Shown here: positions 23,178-35,627 of the stretch, in pieces
Position numbering within the stretch: the stretch's first letter is position 1
How the letters are laid out: the number at the start of each line of letters is the position of its first letter
NCBI GenBank assembly: GCA_024509875.1
Contig: JAMPIV010008046.1
Coordinates: 186,001-250,000 of the forward strand
Source: Oreohelix idahoensis
Lineage: Eukaryota > Mollusca > Gastropoda > Stylommatophora > Oreohelicidae
Direction of reading: 5' to 3'
Length of the DNA: 64,000 bases
Position numbers and translations under genes: made by a program
Notes under the pieces: model-generated
What the model was told of the DNA's origin: nothing
The model's database searches: none
Seen by the model: the letters and a program-made list of their open reading frames with translations, nothing else

Positions 23178-26154
23178 TGTCGTGGTTGAGTTAGAGTGTA
23201 GAGTATTTGTCGAGTTGGACAATAGTAGTGAAACCGACAAGGGATAGTGGACTGACAGAGTTATAGATTACACTTTAGATAAGGTGTAAATAGGAGATGG
23301 ACAATAGTAGTGAAACCGACAAGGGATAGTGGACTGACAGAGTTATAGATTACACTTTAGATAAGGTGTAAATAGGAGATGGACTTGAGACAACCTGGAA
23401 GAAGATTTATTCAAATGATCTCTCTCTCCAGGCCTCAACTCACTTTACTGCCTAAGCATCTCCTGCTCTCTCTCTTTTCTCTTATCATACATAGAGATTA
23501 TAGTAAAGAGCTAAAAATACAAATATGGATGGAAAGGTCGTGAACAGCGCATTAATAAATGTGTAAAATTTATTAAAGAAGAAAAGCATGAAAATAATGC
23601 ATATCATCACAACAACATAAAATTTCATCAATAATCAAATATTCATCGATAATCATATACACCAACAATCACACACACACAGATCACCATTCATAAAACC
23701 TGTAGAACACAAAGAGAAATAAATAAACTGTCTGCCAGTCTGTCGGTTTTCGTGGGACCCAGTACAATGCTTCAGACAGTGTCTTTTTTACGTAAAGATA
23801 TACTCCATGGGTGATGGACTTGACCTGTATAAATCCACTGTAGTCGCTATTGTTGGTGGCACCCCTGATTTCGCGATGGGACTGGAAGACTGTCTATCTC
23901 CTGCTGACCAAATAAACAAACTGAGCGACAGCATGTCCGTCCGCTTTCGTGGGACCAAATGGGATAGCTCCAATGTCTTTACGTAAAGATATACTCCATG
24001 GATGATGGACTTGACCTGTAAATCCAATGTAGGCGCTATCTTTGGTGACACTAATTTGCGTGAGGGGCTGGAAGACGCTGTATATCTTTGCTGGCCGCTC
24101 CTAAGTGCGAGGTTTTAATATATCCAGGAATAAATACACAGGACGAAGTCACTTGAGGACAAATTGTCCCTTGCGCGCTTATCCGGCGCTAGAATCGGCT
24201 TTCGTACTTGGTATAAATCCTGTTTAAACTGGTTTGGCTGTGGTTTGCTGAGTGCCCCGTTTAGGCACAACAAAGGCGGGTGATATGGAATTCTGCTATA
24301 GGCATGCTGAGCGGGTTTGATATTCTGGAAGCCGCAATGCTCTGGCTGGTAATCCAATAGGCGAGTAGAGAACTACTACTGCGTTTGGCGATTCCAGATT
24401 TAGCGTTGGCTCCGTTGCACTGCGTGAGCTCAACTTGGCGTTGACAAAAAGGGGTTTTGATTCAGGAACGGGGTGTGACGATTCGTGACGCTAGCGGTAT
24501 TCAGAACCCTCTAGATCGAAGAGAATATTTCGTTCTTCGCCTGACTGGAATCTGCTCTCGCGAGTCGGTCCCCCTGGAACTGAGACCAAAAAGAGACACC
24601 CTTTTACATCAAGCAAATAATAAATCACACTAACTTTATACAGAAAGTTTCGCTCCACTATGGGATTAAATTTATTGTAGTTATTGCTATGATAGTTTAG
24701 GGCTGTCTTTAACCATGTCTCCTGTTCCTTAAAAATATCAATTATCAACACGCGCCCGCATAGGCTTAATATCTTTTGCACACCCAGGTACCTGTCAGTA
24801 ACTGTTCTGACAGCAAAATCTACTCCTCTTCTCCCAATCTCAACATACAGGAAACCTAACCTGTAGTTACAGTTAAATTAATATGCTTATTCATCTTACA
24901 ACATTAAATGAATTTACATAAACAGATTACAGCATTTGACATTACACAAATAAATCGTATGTCCCCTTTGGGAAATATATTAGCATTTCCACAAAATGAG
25001 TACAAAGAAAATGCAATGTTCTTGCTATAATAATACAGTTGTGGCTAGATCATACGATATAATTATATCTATGCCTGGTGACTGCTTTCCGTGAAAGTTA
25101 TAGACTAGTGCCTAGCCACACAAGTAAGCATAGAATGATCCTCCCTTGCCACTAGAAATATCTATCAAAAGGAATAAGTGACTATCTCCTATAATCCAGA
25201 GTTATTACCTGCATCTCACTATTCCGTTTTAAAGTGAACAATCCACACCTGACATTATCTTACAGAAATGACAGTTAATTTTGCTGACTCTTAACCCAAT
25301 GGTAAGCATTCGTGGACTGATTCTACGCCTAATATCTGTTATTGTAAGTTTAACATTTAACCCATGATAAACCGTAACAGTGTAAGCACCACTTAATAGG
25401 CCGTAGACAGCGCTACCTTATCACTGAATAAATTACTAGGAGAAGTCCTCAGAAATAAATTCACTTCCCTAACAGATATATATAAAAGCTAACATGAATA
25501 TATCATATTTATAAGATATGTCAACTCACCCCGAAAAATGCCAAGAAATAGGCGAAAAACATTTAGTTCTGTGTTAATGTTTGCCTTATTTCCATAATGG
25601 TCTATCTCGGGCCAGGAAAATTTACGAATGTCTTTGTCTATTAAAACCAGTCTACTCTTATAGATTACAAGGGACGCTCCCCCCGAACACCTGGCGTGCG
25701 TATTTCTACAGAAGTTCGGCGAAAGACGTAATCTAGAGAAGACAAAAGAAATCGTGCGAAAGTTCCCCAGGCCTCAAAGGGTACCCGCCGCTCGTCATCA
25801 AACGTTTTAAAGCGACCAGAGAAATTCCCCTGTTGGGACCACAGAGGGTACCCGCCGCTAACGAACCGTTTCTTTCACAGAAACCGTCTTGGCTCGTTCT
25901 AACACTTAAAGCGGACCCGAGAAATGTTTCTCTGGTCGAACAGGTGCGTGTAGATAACATTACGTCTAGCGTTAGCTGACCGCAGCTGGCCAGCGTAAAC
26001 AACCTCGGGTGGGGTTTGAGAGGGTGAGAAAGTTTGGCCACAAAGGTAGAAAAGGAAAGAAAAAGAAAATACAAAATGTCTCGGAAAACAGAACATTTAA
26101 AGGAGTAATCAAATTATGGACAAGATGGTAAAATAAATTATCTTTCACGTGACA
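23178..26154 (-). mobile_element. Solo giant LTR, first subfamily, with 5-bp TSD
   Basis: A 2977-bp solo LTR; plus view starts TGTCGTGGTTGAG and ends TTTCACGTGACA, flanked by exact TCATA (23173-23177 and 26155-26159). It is strongly similar to the LTRs of 6195-15940, with a local duplication of about 100 bp near its left end (23215-23385), two tandem units (23728-24090) and the conserved core at 24609-24780. It inserted into the minisatellite, probably followed by LTR-LTR recombination. Confidence 0.92.
24609..24780 (-). other. Conserved 172-bp LTR core, copy 3
   Basis: Same block as at 7760-7931. The open frame in LTR sense runs 24781-24491 (96 codons), extending further than in the other copies because the downstream stop differs. 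Confidence 0.7.
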
Positions 26155-26560
26155 TCATATAATAATGGATCCTTTTAGCGAACGGACATCATCGCCGTGC
26201 TAAATAATATAAATGGCATCCTCAAGATACTCCTCACATCAGCGCTATCATATAATAATGGATCCTTTTATCTCAAAATACACACAATACTGCACACCCG
26301 GCAGTTTGCAATAATCTCACCTATCAACATGTCTTCACATATCAAAATGATCCTCTCTCAGGAAATAATGGCCTACACACTTAAAGATACGCTTCACATC
26401 AGCGCTCTGATAATATAATAATGGATCCTTTCATCTCAAAATACACACAATACTGCACACCCGGCAGTTTGCAATAATCTCACCTACCAACATGTCTTCA
26501 CATATCAAAATTATCCTCTCTCAGGAAATAATGGCCTACACAAATCATGGCCTCTTATCT
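26155..26560. repeat. Minisatellite, right part, with longer units
   Basis: The 92-bp unit continues to about 26262. A longer unit of about 160 bp then begins at each GGATCCTTT (26262 and 26424), combining the same GCGCT...GGATCC core with a TACACACAATACTGCACA block and a TCCTCTCTCAGGAAATAATG block. Array structure changes across this point. Confidence 0.75.
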
Positions 26561-26940
26561 TCAGCACTGCACAGGCATACTATCCAAAACACACAAGGGA
26601 TGACCCCTTAGGTCCATGCCCAAAAACTCTCTCAACCAGACTGCGCCGGGGATCACACATCTCCCCCCTAAACAGTCACGAGACTTCGCTGTTCAAAAAC
26701 ACAGCTCAGTCTCCATACATACACGTGGCTCAACACCAGAGCTAAACACCCATAGCTCAAAACAGTTCAGAGTGAATACATCTCCACAATTGAACCGACC
26801 AGCGTTCGCCACGCTTTTGTGACATTCAAAACTTCTCGAACATACGAGAAGATTCCCCTATCACAATTTAACCTAACATCAAAGCTAATCAAGCAACGTA
26901 ACCCATAATCTAATCTGTCGACCCAAGCATTTCCAGGATT

Positions 26941-28077
26941 ATTTCCCCTCCATCAGATCTACTCTCTACACTTTGTCTTTTCCCTGTGTATTTTCAGGCC
27001 CACTTGTTGTGACCTCTCATCGAGAATTTTCATTTTCTCTTGCATCTGATTATGGTTATGGGGCAGAAGAGCCAAGTCATCTGCAAAATCCAGATCATCA
27101 AGCTGTTTAGTCAGATTCCACTGGATTCCATTTCTGTTGTGTGATGTCGATGTTTTCATAACCCAATCTATTGCAAGTAAGAAAAGAAATGGAGACAAGA
27201 GGCATCCCTGTCTCACTCCCGTTCTTATCCTAAACGGTTCTGTAAGTTGTCCTTCATGAAGAACTCTGCATGTTATGTCTTCATAGGTCTTCTTTATTAA
27301 GTTAATGATCTTCATGGGGACTCCATAATGCCTCATCAGTTTCCAAAGTGATTCTCTGTCTACACTTTCAAATGCCTTTTCATAGTCCACGAATATGATG
27401 TAAAGCGGTGAATTACATTCTAGACTTTGTTCAACTATTATTCTCAATGTGGCTATCTGGTCTGTACAGGATCTGTTTTGTCGAAAACCTGCTTGTTCAT
27501 CTCTCAGTTTCTTGTCTATGGACTCTTTTAATCTCTCAAGGATGATTCTGTTTAATACTTTTCCTGACACTGATAGTAACATTATTCCTTTATAATTTGT
27601 GCACTCTTGTAAATTTCCGTTCTTAGGCAACTTGACCAGATAAAATTCCTTCCATTCTGCTGGTATTTCCTCTCTCTCCCAGACTTTGCCAAATAGTTTG
27701 TATAATATCTCTGTAGGGGTATCAATATCTGTTTTGATTGCCTCTGCTGGAATGCCATCTGGACCAGCTGCTTTTCCATCTTTCAGAAGCTTTATGACTT
27801 TCTTTATTTCTTCTCTACTTGGTCGTTTACAGCTGACTTTTAGCTCCTCTTCTGCTGGCTGGGTGTCTGGGGATTAGTTGGAGCTGGTCTATTGAGAAGT
27901 TCCTCAAAATGTTCTGTCCATCTCTTCATTTGTTCTTGTATATTACTAAGCAATTTTCCATTCTTATCTTTTATGAGGCCATTTACTTGCTTATATCTCC
28001 CTGTTAGCTTCTTTGTGTTGTTGTACAGGTCCCTCATATTTCCTTTGGCTGCAGCTTCCTCTGCTTCCCTTGCCAAC
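26941..28077 (-). pseudogene. LINE-B split copy: reverse transcriptase piece
   Basis: Minus-strand RT domain. From 28076 it reads LAREAEEAAAKGNMRDLYN, KKLTGRYKQVNGLIKDKNGK and WTEHFEELLNRPAP, then (frameshift near 27850) RT fingers, NYKGIMLLSVSGKVLNRI, EQAGFRQNRSCTDQIATLR, VDYEKAFESVDRESLWKLM, GVRQGCLLSPFLF and the active site LDDLDFADDLALL (about 27100). It ends at KIHREKTK near 26985. It is the best preserved RT of the family in the window but has at least two frameshifts. It joins 30506-31140 upstream once the solo LTR 28078-30505 is removed. Confidence 0.88.
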
Positions 28078-30505
28078 TGTCGTAAATTTATTTTGAGAGA
28101 AAAGAGTCTTAGAAATAGTGGTCCGGTTTAGAGTGAAAAATGATGATGGAAAGCTCAGTGATAGAAAATGTAGAGATTTAATAGTTGCTTCACAGCGAGC
28201 TGGAGGAGAGTAAAGACAGACTTATTTACGACAAATCGTTTCTCTCAATCTTCTCTTTCACTCTCCTGGTCAAACAATTATTTGCCAGTTTTCCAGACTT
28301 GCATCTGCGCGCACACCGATTTGGTGTTTTTTTCACACACACAGGCGACGTTGATACAAACTATATTAAACGAATAAGGGAAAAGTTGGGCTTTGGGTAT
28401 ATCCAACACACAGAACTAAATGAGTTTATGTGATTTTATTCACTTTAAACATCAATCACTAAAAATATCAGATATTACCTAAATTATCATAAGTACACAA
28501 ATGCAAATCACAAGTTTGGAAGGGGTGAAGAAGATTGGTATCGACTAAGCCCTTCCCGCTTATTAGACAAAGATAAACCCAGTCCAAAGATAGATAATAT
28601 CAGGAACATAGGTACGTTAACCTAACAGTGAAGTTAATTACTCTGAAAGAGGTGTTACAAAATTAGGTATAGGTGATAGAAAAAACCTGTTCTTCCCAGC
28701 TGTTCTTCCCTTTACTAAGCAAATGGAAAGGAGGTGGTTTTAAACAGAGTTAACAAATTATCAACTATCCCACTTAAAGGAACAATGTAGGGTATACAGA
28801 AAAGATATATATTACTAGGTAAGCAAGTTAACAAAATTGGTCACACAAAAGAATTAATTTCCTGTCATTCATACACGCGCTAGCAAAGGCCTTCACTCAT
28901 CTTGCTCTCACTTACCGATTGTGAAAAAATCTTGCACTCCATAGAATAACACAACAGCAGTTACACCTCAACTAAATGTATGCGTGTTTGTTCAAGTTCT
29001 AGCCCCAGATTAGCGGGTATGCGGTCAGCACATAAAAGGATCCCGTAATCGCTGGAAAATGAATCTGTAGTTGTGTCTCTTTTCTTAATAACAGTTTCTA
29101 TGGGAGGGCACGTTCTCTGATACCGGGGTGAGGATGGTGTGGTCTATTTGACTATGCCGCTGATAATAAAATTCTTACGCGTGCTGGTACACTTTATCCG
29201 TGAGGTAGGGTTTAAGTCCAGTGAGAAAACTAGTCACATCACTGTTCAGGAAATTATGAATTATCTCTCTGTGTCAGTAAACTAACAAAGCTCGGGCCAG
29301 TGTTCTTCTTCCCGTTACGACTTAAGTTGTTTGATGGTGCGTTAAATTTGTCTTTGGGTGTGCTTTCTTTGCTATAAGTTAGATAGCGGAATTCCAAACA
29401 TAGAATCGCCTCAAAGATTAAAAATTTACAGTCTCAACAAGTTCTGCGTCAGGGGAACTCTACACACTGTTTATGCTTTGCTTTGCTTAGATTGATTTCT
29501 TTATTGCTTTCTTAATGCTGGGATCGCACAGGTTACGATCACTCTGTATGAAAGAAAAAAAAGACATGTAATATACCGAAAACAAATAACCTTCTAAAGC
29601 GCGATGAATTTCCCGTTAAGCCTATAATACACTCGAGTATTTAATTGTGTATTTAATAAACACTGCGCAAATTCTAGTGGTTAAAAACACACATCTATAA
29701 AACTAGGACTTAACTGAATTTATTAATTATAAATTCCTTCGCGACTTTAAAAGTTAATTTAAGCATCTATTATCTTTTGAAATAATATAATAGATAGATC
29801 ATTATATTTACCACTGGAACTATTGAGATGGTTTAATTTAATAGATTTAAATTAACACAAAATCCATTGAAATAGAATGACTGAACTAGACCACTGATCA
29901 CTTTACACAATATATATTACCGCTTTGCACAGAATAGAAAACACTGCAAATATATATATAAAATCCAGGGGAAAATCTATAACAAGATTTCAATATAGCT
30001 AGTGCTTCTATAAAGGTCTGGCCAGCGAGTGATAACGTGTCTAGTTCTTCATGGTCTATTTAGCTAAAATGGAATGTAAGTTGAGTGGGACATGATAAAC
30101 TTGACAGCTTATTTGATCTCACGAACTTTTGGGGATCTGACCGCCAAATCAAGAGAAGAAACCGCCCCCTGGTCTTCGTATCCGCTCGCTGCTGCCCGTT
30201 TCGCTTTCCCCCGTTCGCTCGGTTGTACGATTGACACCGAGACGCGAAAATAGCGGCAAGCAACTGCGTCTCGTAGCAGGGACCACTACTGTCTTTGATA
30301 GCGCCGATAGTCTCCCCTAAAATCCCTCGGTCTGTCTCTTTGATCTCGTGCCGCATACAACCTGAGTCCCGGTCGGTTCGCTCTTCGCGAAACGAAAAGT
30401 TACAACAAATGTTCAGGGGTTCTAATGTTATGAAAAGCTAAATGTCCCTTTAAATCATCCATCATATCAGGGAAAATTCACTTGTCAAACTAGACGTACG
30501 TCACA
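28078..30505 (-). mobile_element. Solo giant LTR, second subfamily, with 5-bp TSD
   Basis: A 2428-bp solo LTR; plus view starts TGTCGTAAAT and ends GTACGTCACA, flanked by exact CCAAC (28073-28077 and 30506-30510). Its orientation is minus. The middle (about 29760-30020) matches the reverse complement of 20300-20600. AATAAA in LTR sense is at 28435-28440, about 360 bp before its 3' end. The 98-codon frame at 30060-30356 has no counterpart motif elsewhere and is not called a gene. It split LINE-B in the codons for EELAREA. Confidence 0.9.
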
Positions 30506-31140
30506 CCAACTCTTCAATATACTTCCTCTTGTCTCTTTTGATGTTTTTTCTTACTTCTTTGTTTGCTTATATGTACACTTCATGAGCCTTGGCTTTGGAG
30601 TTTCTGGTTTTGCTTCTGTTTAAATCTGCTTTCTTGTTTTTCCTGTCTTCTATCTTGCTAATGGTTTCTGTTGTTATCAATGCTTTGTGCCGATGTTCTC
30701 TTTTTCTCATTACTTCTTCACATGTCTCGTTCCATATATTTTTTACTTATTGCCAGTGGTCTTCCGTATCTGCTTCATCTACCAACTGTTGGAGTACTTG
30801 GTATTTGTTGGATACTGTGATAGAAAACTTTTCTCTTATTTCCTGATTTCTTAGATATCCCACATTGTACTGTGTTGTCTATAGCTATATAGTGTTGTAA
30901 ATTTCTTGAGTTTTAATTTTGTTTTAGCCAACAGAAGATGGTGGTCTGATACCACATCTGCTCCTCTACATACTTTTACGTCATGCAATGATGACCTAAA
31001 CTTTTTACTTATGCATATGTGATCAATCTGATTCTCAGTTCTGTGGTCTGGTGATATCCATGTTGCTTTATGTATTCTTTTATGTGGAAATATGCTTCCT
31101 CCTATAGCTAGTTGATTTCAAATGTCATAGAAGTAATGAT
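30506..31140 (-). pseudogene. LINE-B split copy: endonuclease end and linker
   Basis: Minus-strand piece reading QLAIGGSIFPHKRIHKATW, TENQIDHICISKKFRSSLHD and GADVVSDHHLLLAK. The last carries the SDHH motif that closes the apurinic/apyrimidinic-type endonuclease domain. It then degrades through the linker to KYIEEL at 30511. The 5' end of the copy is near 31140, so the N-terminal endonuclease is missing. Confidence 0.8.
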
Positions 31141-31261
31141 GTTATAATTCTTAAATTACTCAGAAAAACTGTGCTCTAGATTAGTAGGATTACGTAAAAG
31201 ACACGGCGTAATTTGTTTTTCCAGATAACCGTGAAGATTATCTATCAAATAAAATAAATTT

Positions 31262-31740
31262 GGAGTGGCTAAGTGGTACGGCGTCTGCCTCTACATCTAA
31301 AGGTATCAGGTTCTCTCCCAGAACATAAAATATTGATGGAAATTGTATTTTTCAGAATCAATGGGCCCTAACGATTTCGTACTCTTCCGCCACCTACCCC
31401 CGATCTCCTTGACAGTGATCCTTCCCAGATAAAAGCGCAAAAATTGGAGGTCTTATGTGCGAGCCGTGCACGTTAAAAAATCCCCTGGTAGTTGGAAATC
31501 GAAAGGAGAAGGCCATACGGCCGTTGTCCTTGCAAAGTTTAACAATTAGGAAACCTACCCAAGACACAAATATTTATAGAATGTGTGATTCCTTATATAC
31601 ACATTGGGATCCTCGCCAGTGCTACGGAGTTCGTGAACTGTGCTGAGATCCTCTTTGTGTGATCTAAGGGAGGAGATCGGAGCACTGATGGAGTTATCCG
31701 TGTGCAACGAAGTTGGTCCTTAAAACCAAACCAAACAAAC
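31262..31740 (+). mobile_element. tRNA-headed SINE, copy 1
   Basis: Head resembles a tRNA: box A TGGCTAAGTGG at 31266-31276 and a box-B-like GGTTCTCTCC at 31309-31318, 43 bases apart. A body of about 400 bp follows, with the motif GTGCACGTTAAAAAATCCCC (31467-31486), and the end is a CCAAACCAAACAAAC tail. An RNA polymerase III origin is inferred from the boxes. It is longer than most SINEs. No target duplication was seen. Confidence 0.7.
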
Positions 31741-32192
31741 GTAAGAAAACCACGCTCATGCCCCACAACCGTTAACACCGAACGACCTCATTTAATTCTT
31801 TTACCACCAGCACGTAAGACATGGAGGCCGCGTGTACAGGAAACATGAGGTGTTAGAACCTCTCACCCGTGACAATGTTGAAGTAAACATCAACATTGGT
31901 TAACATCTGCAGCTCTATGAGATTTTCAATATATGTCACAACGACCTAAATGAAAACGATCTTTTTATCTAGTGCTTTTGTTTTGAGATGATGATCGATA
32001 TATTGTTACGATGGCACTGTTTGTTTTGTGTGCTAAAAACTTACCAGATCTATCATTACAATTAATACGATTAGGAATGCCCATACAGATACATTTGTCT
32101 TAGTTGTCGAAAGTTGGACTAAAAAGGTCAAGGCCTTTAGCTGAACGGTATGTTTCTTTGTTTTTAATATTCTTTACAGTTATAGTATTTTA

Positions 32193-32601
32193 GTTTGGTT
32201 TTGGTTCTAAGGACTATCTTCATTGCACAGGGACTACTCCATCAGTGCTTCGAACTCGTCCCTTAGATCACACAAGGAGGATCTCAGCACAATGCACGAA
32301 CTCCGTATCACCGGCGAGAATCCCATTGTGTGTATTTAGGAATCACACATTCTATACATATTTTTGTGGTGAGTAGGTTTCTAATTTTTAAATGTTTGCC
32401 AGGGCAGCAAAGGATAGTCCTACTCCTTACGATTTCCAAATGCCAGTGGGATTTTTAACGCAACTTGCACACGGGACCTCCTTTTTTTTCTCCCTTATCC
32501 GAGAAGGCTTGGCATCCGATCTCACTACCCAAGAGACCAGGAGGGAGTATGGCATCATCAGGACCACTGGTTCTGAAAAAAATGTTAGCCACTCCGACCC
32601 C
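32193..32601 (-). mobile_element. tRNA-headed SINE, copy 2, inverted, with 10-bp TSD
   Basis: Reverse-oriented copy of the same SINE: shared blocks are GAATGTGTGATTCCT, GCTGAGATCCTC, TTGTGTGATCTAAGGGA and AGCACTGATGGAGT. It has a direct repeat TAGTATTTTA on both sides (32183-32192 and 32602-32611). The tRNA head is cut short after GGAGTGGCTAA, so box B is lost. The two SINEs form inverted arms separated by about 450 bp. Confidence 0.8.
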
Positions 32602-32611
32602 TAGTATTTTA

Positions 32612-35392
32612 AATTTACCATAATAGCTACGAATAAATAAAGGTGTCCTTAAAGCATTTGTCTGTCATATATTCTGTTGATGTCCATGAAAATGAAATGT
32701 CGTGTGTTTTATTTGAAGAAAATGACTGAATTATCATTGTTCTGTACGATTATTTGGATATTATAGAGCACTTTGTAAACCTTATTCAATTATTTCTGCT
32801 GGTATTCTGAAGTAATTATAACACTGTTTGTGATGCATTACATTTTTGTGACACATACGATGTCAGAAAACGGATTAAACATTTGTCTAAAGTAGATTCC
32901 TGTAAAGCCCATTCTGGTTTGTATGATGTTTTCAGTGTTTAAAATTAGGATTCTGAAAGAACAGCTGGAAATTTGTTAATGTGTTCTTTTAAAAAAATTT
33001 TTTTACGAATTTGCTACGTTATAGTTTGATTGATTAGTTTATTATGAGGTTACTCATCACAGGTTCTACATCTTTTAAAAATCTGTTTGTATTGTTTAGT
33101 CAAACTAGTATTCAAAAGAACGCGAGTGACATAACCCATCCATCACTTAAAATGTGAACAGAAAGAACATGCACATATAACATTTCTCATTAGAAAGAAA
33201 TATATATATATATTCTACTTTGCGGACAGCTAACAAAATCTAACATATGTTTTTCTAACCTTTTCTGGTCCCAAAACTCCAATCACCGTTAGTGCACAGA
33301 ACTATTCACAAGTAATACCTTTGTATCCACAGAAATACACACATGTAATTGCTTCATTGATGGCACCCTCATCACGTAAAACAAGATACCATATAAACCA
33401 CCACTGTGAGAGCATATGGATGCTTGGTGCAGGCTTATTTAAATAGGGAACCAGTGGCATTGGTGGTTCCATGTTCCGTGCGGACATTAAGGAAAATGTA
33501 TGAATGATGAAAAAAAAGCTTCGTTATGTATAAAATTGGTTCTCAAAGGAAGGACACATATTGGCGATAATAATGACAAGAACGTTGAAAGTTCAGAAAA
33601 GATATTGTCACATAACGGTTTGTGCATGTATTTTTGTGCTCTGTCATACTTTCAGCTCTTCCGGCAGTATCATTTTTTTTCTTCATTTTCCTCACCGATC
33701 GTCTTATTATTTGGATTATTTGGCATATTTTACGCCCTACATTCTTTCTGTGACCATTCCCAGACTGTTTACGTTACGCCAGGTGACACGTGATAATACC
33801 ACGTTTATTGAACCGGTCAGCGAGCGATATTCTTATCATGAACAGCCGGCTCGCCACCTTTACACACAGACGGCAAACGTGAAGATAGATAGCGACCTCG
33901 ACATAATTCATTTCCGAGGCCAGCGACAATCAGGCAATTAACACCTGTGTTGCGGTCTGTCTGTCTGAGAAGAACATATTGTGTGTCTGCGCTGCCGGCG
34001 ATCATTTTGTTTGACTCTTTGGCCATCGCATGATCACAGACGATAATGAGATAATAGCTTTCGCTTGAACCATCCCTGTGTGGGATTATCACAGGTAATC
34101 TGTCTAGCGAGTCATATTTTAAGGTAGCATCTGGACATCAAATAGATTCCCAGATTTGTTTTGAGTTGGCGGAAATATTACCGCATGATGTGAAAGAGGT
34201 CACGCGTTGGAATATTAAATGTAATATTTTAAACAAGCCGGGCAGATAATGAATGTAAACACCCCTACCCACATAGTGCAAAGGAGCTTACGATTGGATT
34301 GAAGTGAGAGCCAGAATAAACATTGAATTTCATTGGAAATTTCGGCGGAAGTACCATCTGTGTTTGAACTGAGAATGAGATATATAATATAGTGAAATCA
34401 GAGACACAGAACACAGACAGCTTCGCAACTTCAAAAGAGCAACTCTCAAAAGCCAGAGCAAGAAGGATCGGACCAAGGATTCCAATATTATAAGTGACAG
34501 ATCGAGTATTTGTTGAACTCTGAAAACTTAAGGGTAAATGTTGTGAACATTTCTTTTACAAAAGTGAATTTGACAGGTTTTTCTTGCTAAGTGGTTATGT
34601 ATATGAGGCTGGCAACCTCAACATACAAAAATAGTATATTCATAAACCACTACAGTAAGCGCTGGTGATTTCTTCTGGCTAGTCGTGTGGAAAACCGACA
34701 GTAGAGTGACCCCAGACTCCGAATGGAGCAGTGATGACTGATGATTACATCACACGTGCTTAAAGTGTATAATATTTTTGAGATATATGCACTTTGTTAA
34801 TTGTAACCCAGGCAACTCATTATTCGCGACGTCCAGACTATTTTCCCATTTTAATACCCGGAAGAATATTGGTGATTTTAATCATCTTCCCTGAGCTACA
34901 CTGTGTACTCGGGAATTTAATTCTTCTGAGAGATTAACATTGGTGGGTGGACAGCGAGAATGCACCTGTTAATTGGCAGCCCACAAATGTACTTAGCAGA
35001 GGCATTTGTTTTTCTATTTTGCCTAAACAGTTCGTGGAACGAAGGTAGTTGTGAGTGAAAAGCAGGGAATCCATACCAACCGCCTAAATCGGACAAGTTG
35101 TGTAAAGACGTGCCCTCATAACCAAGAAGTGACGAAAACCACAGCTGCAGGACTCATTTAAAGTTAAGTTCTGATTAACAGGCGCCAGTAAAAAGGACAA
35201 TAGTCTTACAAACATTTCTTTACCCAGACTCGACGACAAAAGCTTTCATCTAAAATTTCACCAATCTTTTCATATTTATTTTAACCTGTTAAAGACTAAT
35301 TCACTTTTAAATTTGTTACATGCTATTTTAAAACTAAACACACATAGTTGATTCAGTTATGACTTGTATGAAAGCAAACATATGAGCATTAC

Positions 35393-35396
<4 letters not shown>
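32612..35396. other. No gene seen
   Basis: AT-rich, non-coding on inspection. A short TA run lies at 33198-33215. Overlapping open frames at 33500-33941 share no motif with known families and have no supporting context. Confidence 0.5.

Positions 35397-35476
<80 letters not shown>
35397..35476. repeat. (TA)n microsatellite, left of LINE-B
   Basis: About 80 bp of uninterrupted TA ending directly at the 5' end of a LINE-B copy. The partner tract is at 38413-38518. Confidence 0.95.
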
Positions 35477-35479
<3 letters not shown>

Positions 35480-35627
35480 TAGTGTGTTACCGGGGCCCGG
35501 AAGAGGAGCACAGAATAGTAACACTGTTCCCTGTCATGCATGTCGTAGAAATCGACTAAGGAGGGTTGGGCATGGGGCTGGTTACCCCATCTTAAAAAAA
35601 TGTAAACTACAAAATACTTCAACAAAC

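Larger units (their letters stand above)
22514..26940. mobile_element. Unclassified insert with minisatellite, itself carrying a solo LTR
   Basis: Interrupts LINE-B between the segment encoding LEETP (22513) and that encoding HREKTK (about 26990). Excluding the solo LTR it is about 1.4 kb, with a minisatellite in its centre and unique ends. I see no coding domain, TIR or clear target duplication. It could be an LTR-like or satellite-bearing non-autonomous element. Confidence 0.45.

Noticed and set aside
30060..30356. 98-codon minus frame in a solo LTR
   Set aside because: No motif, not seen in the related LTR at 19755, most likely chance.
31266..31318. Functional tRNA gene
   Set aside because: A and B boxes are present but no cloverleaf forms, and the sequence continues as a SINE with a second copy nearby.
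33500..34092. Overlapping open frames on both strands
   Set aside because: Mutually overlapping, no conserved motif, no intron or promoter support.
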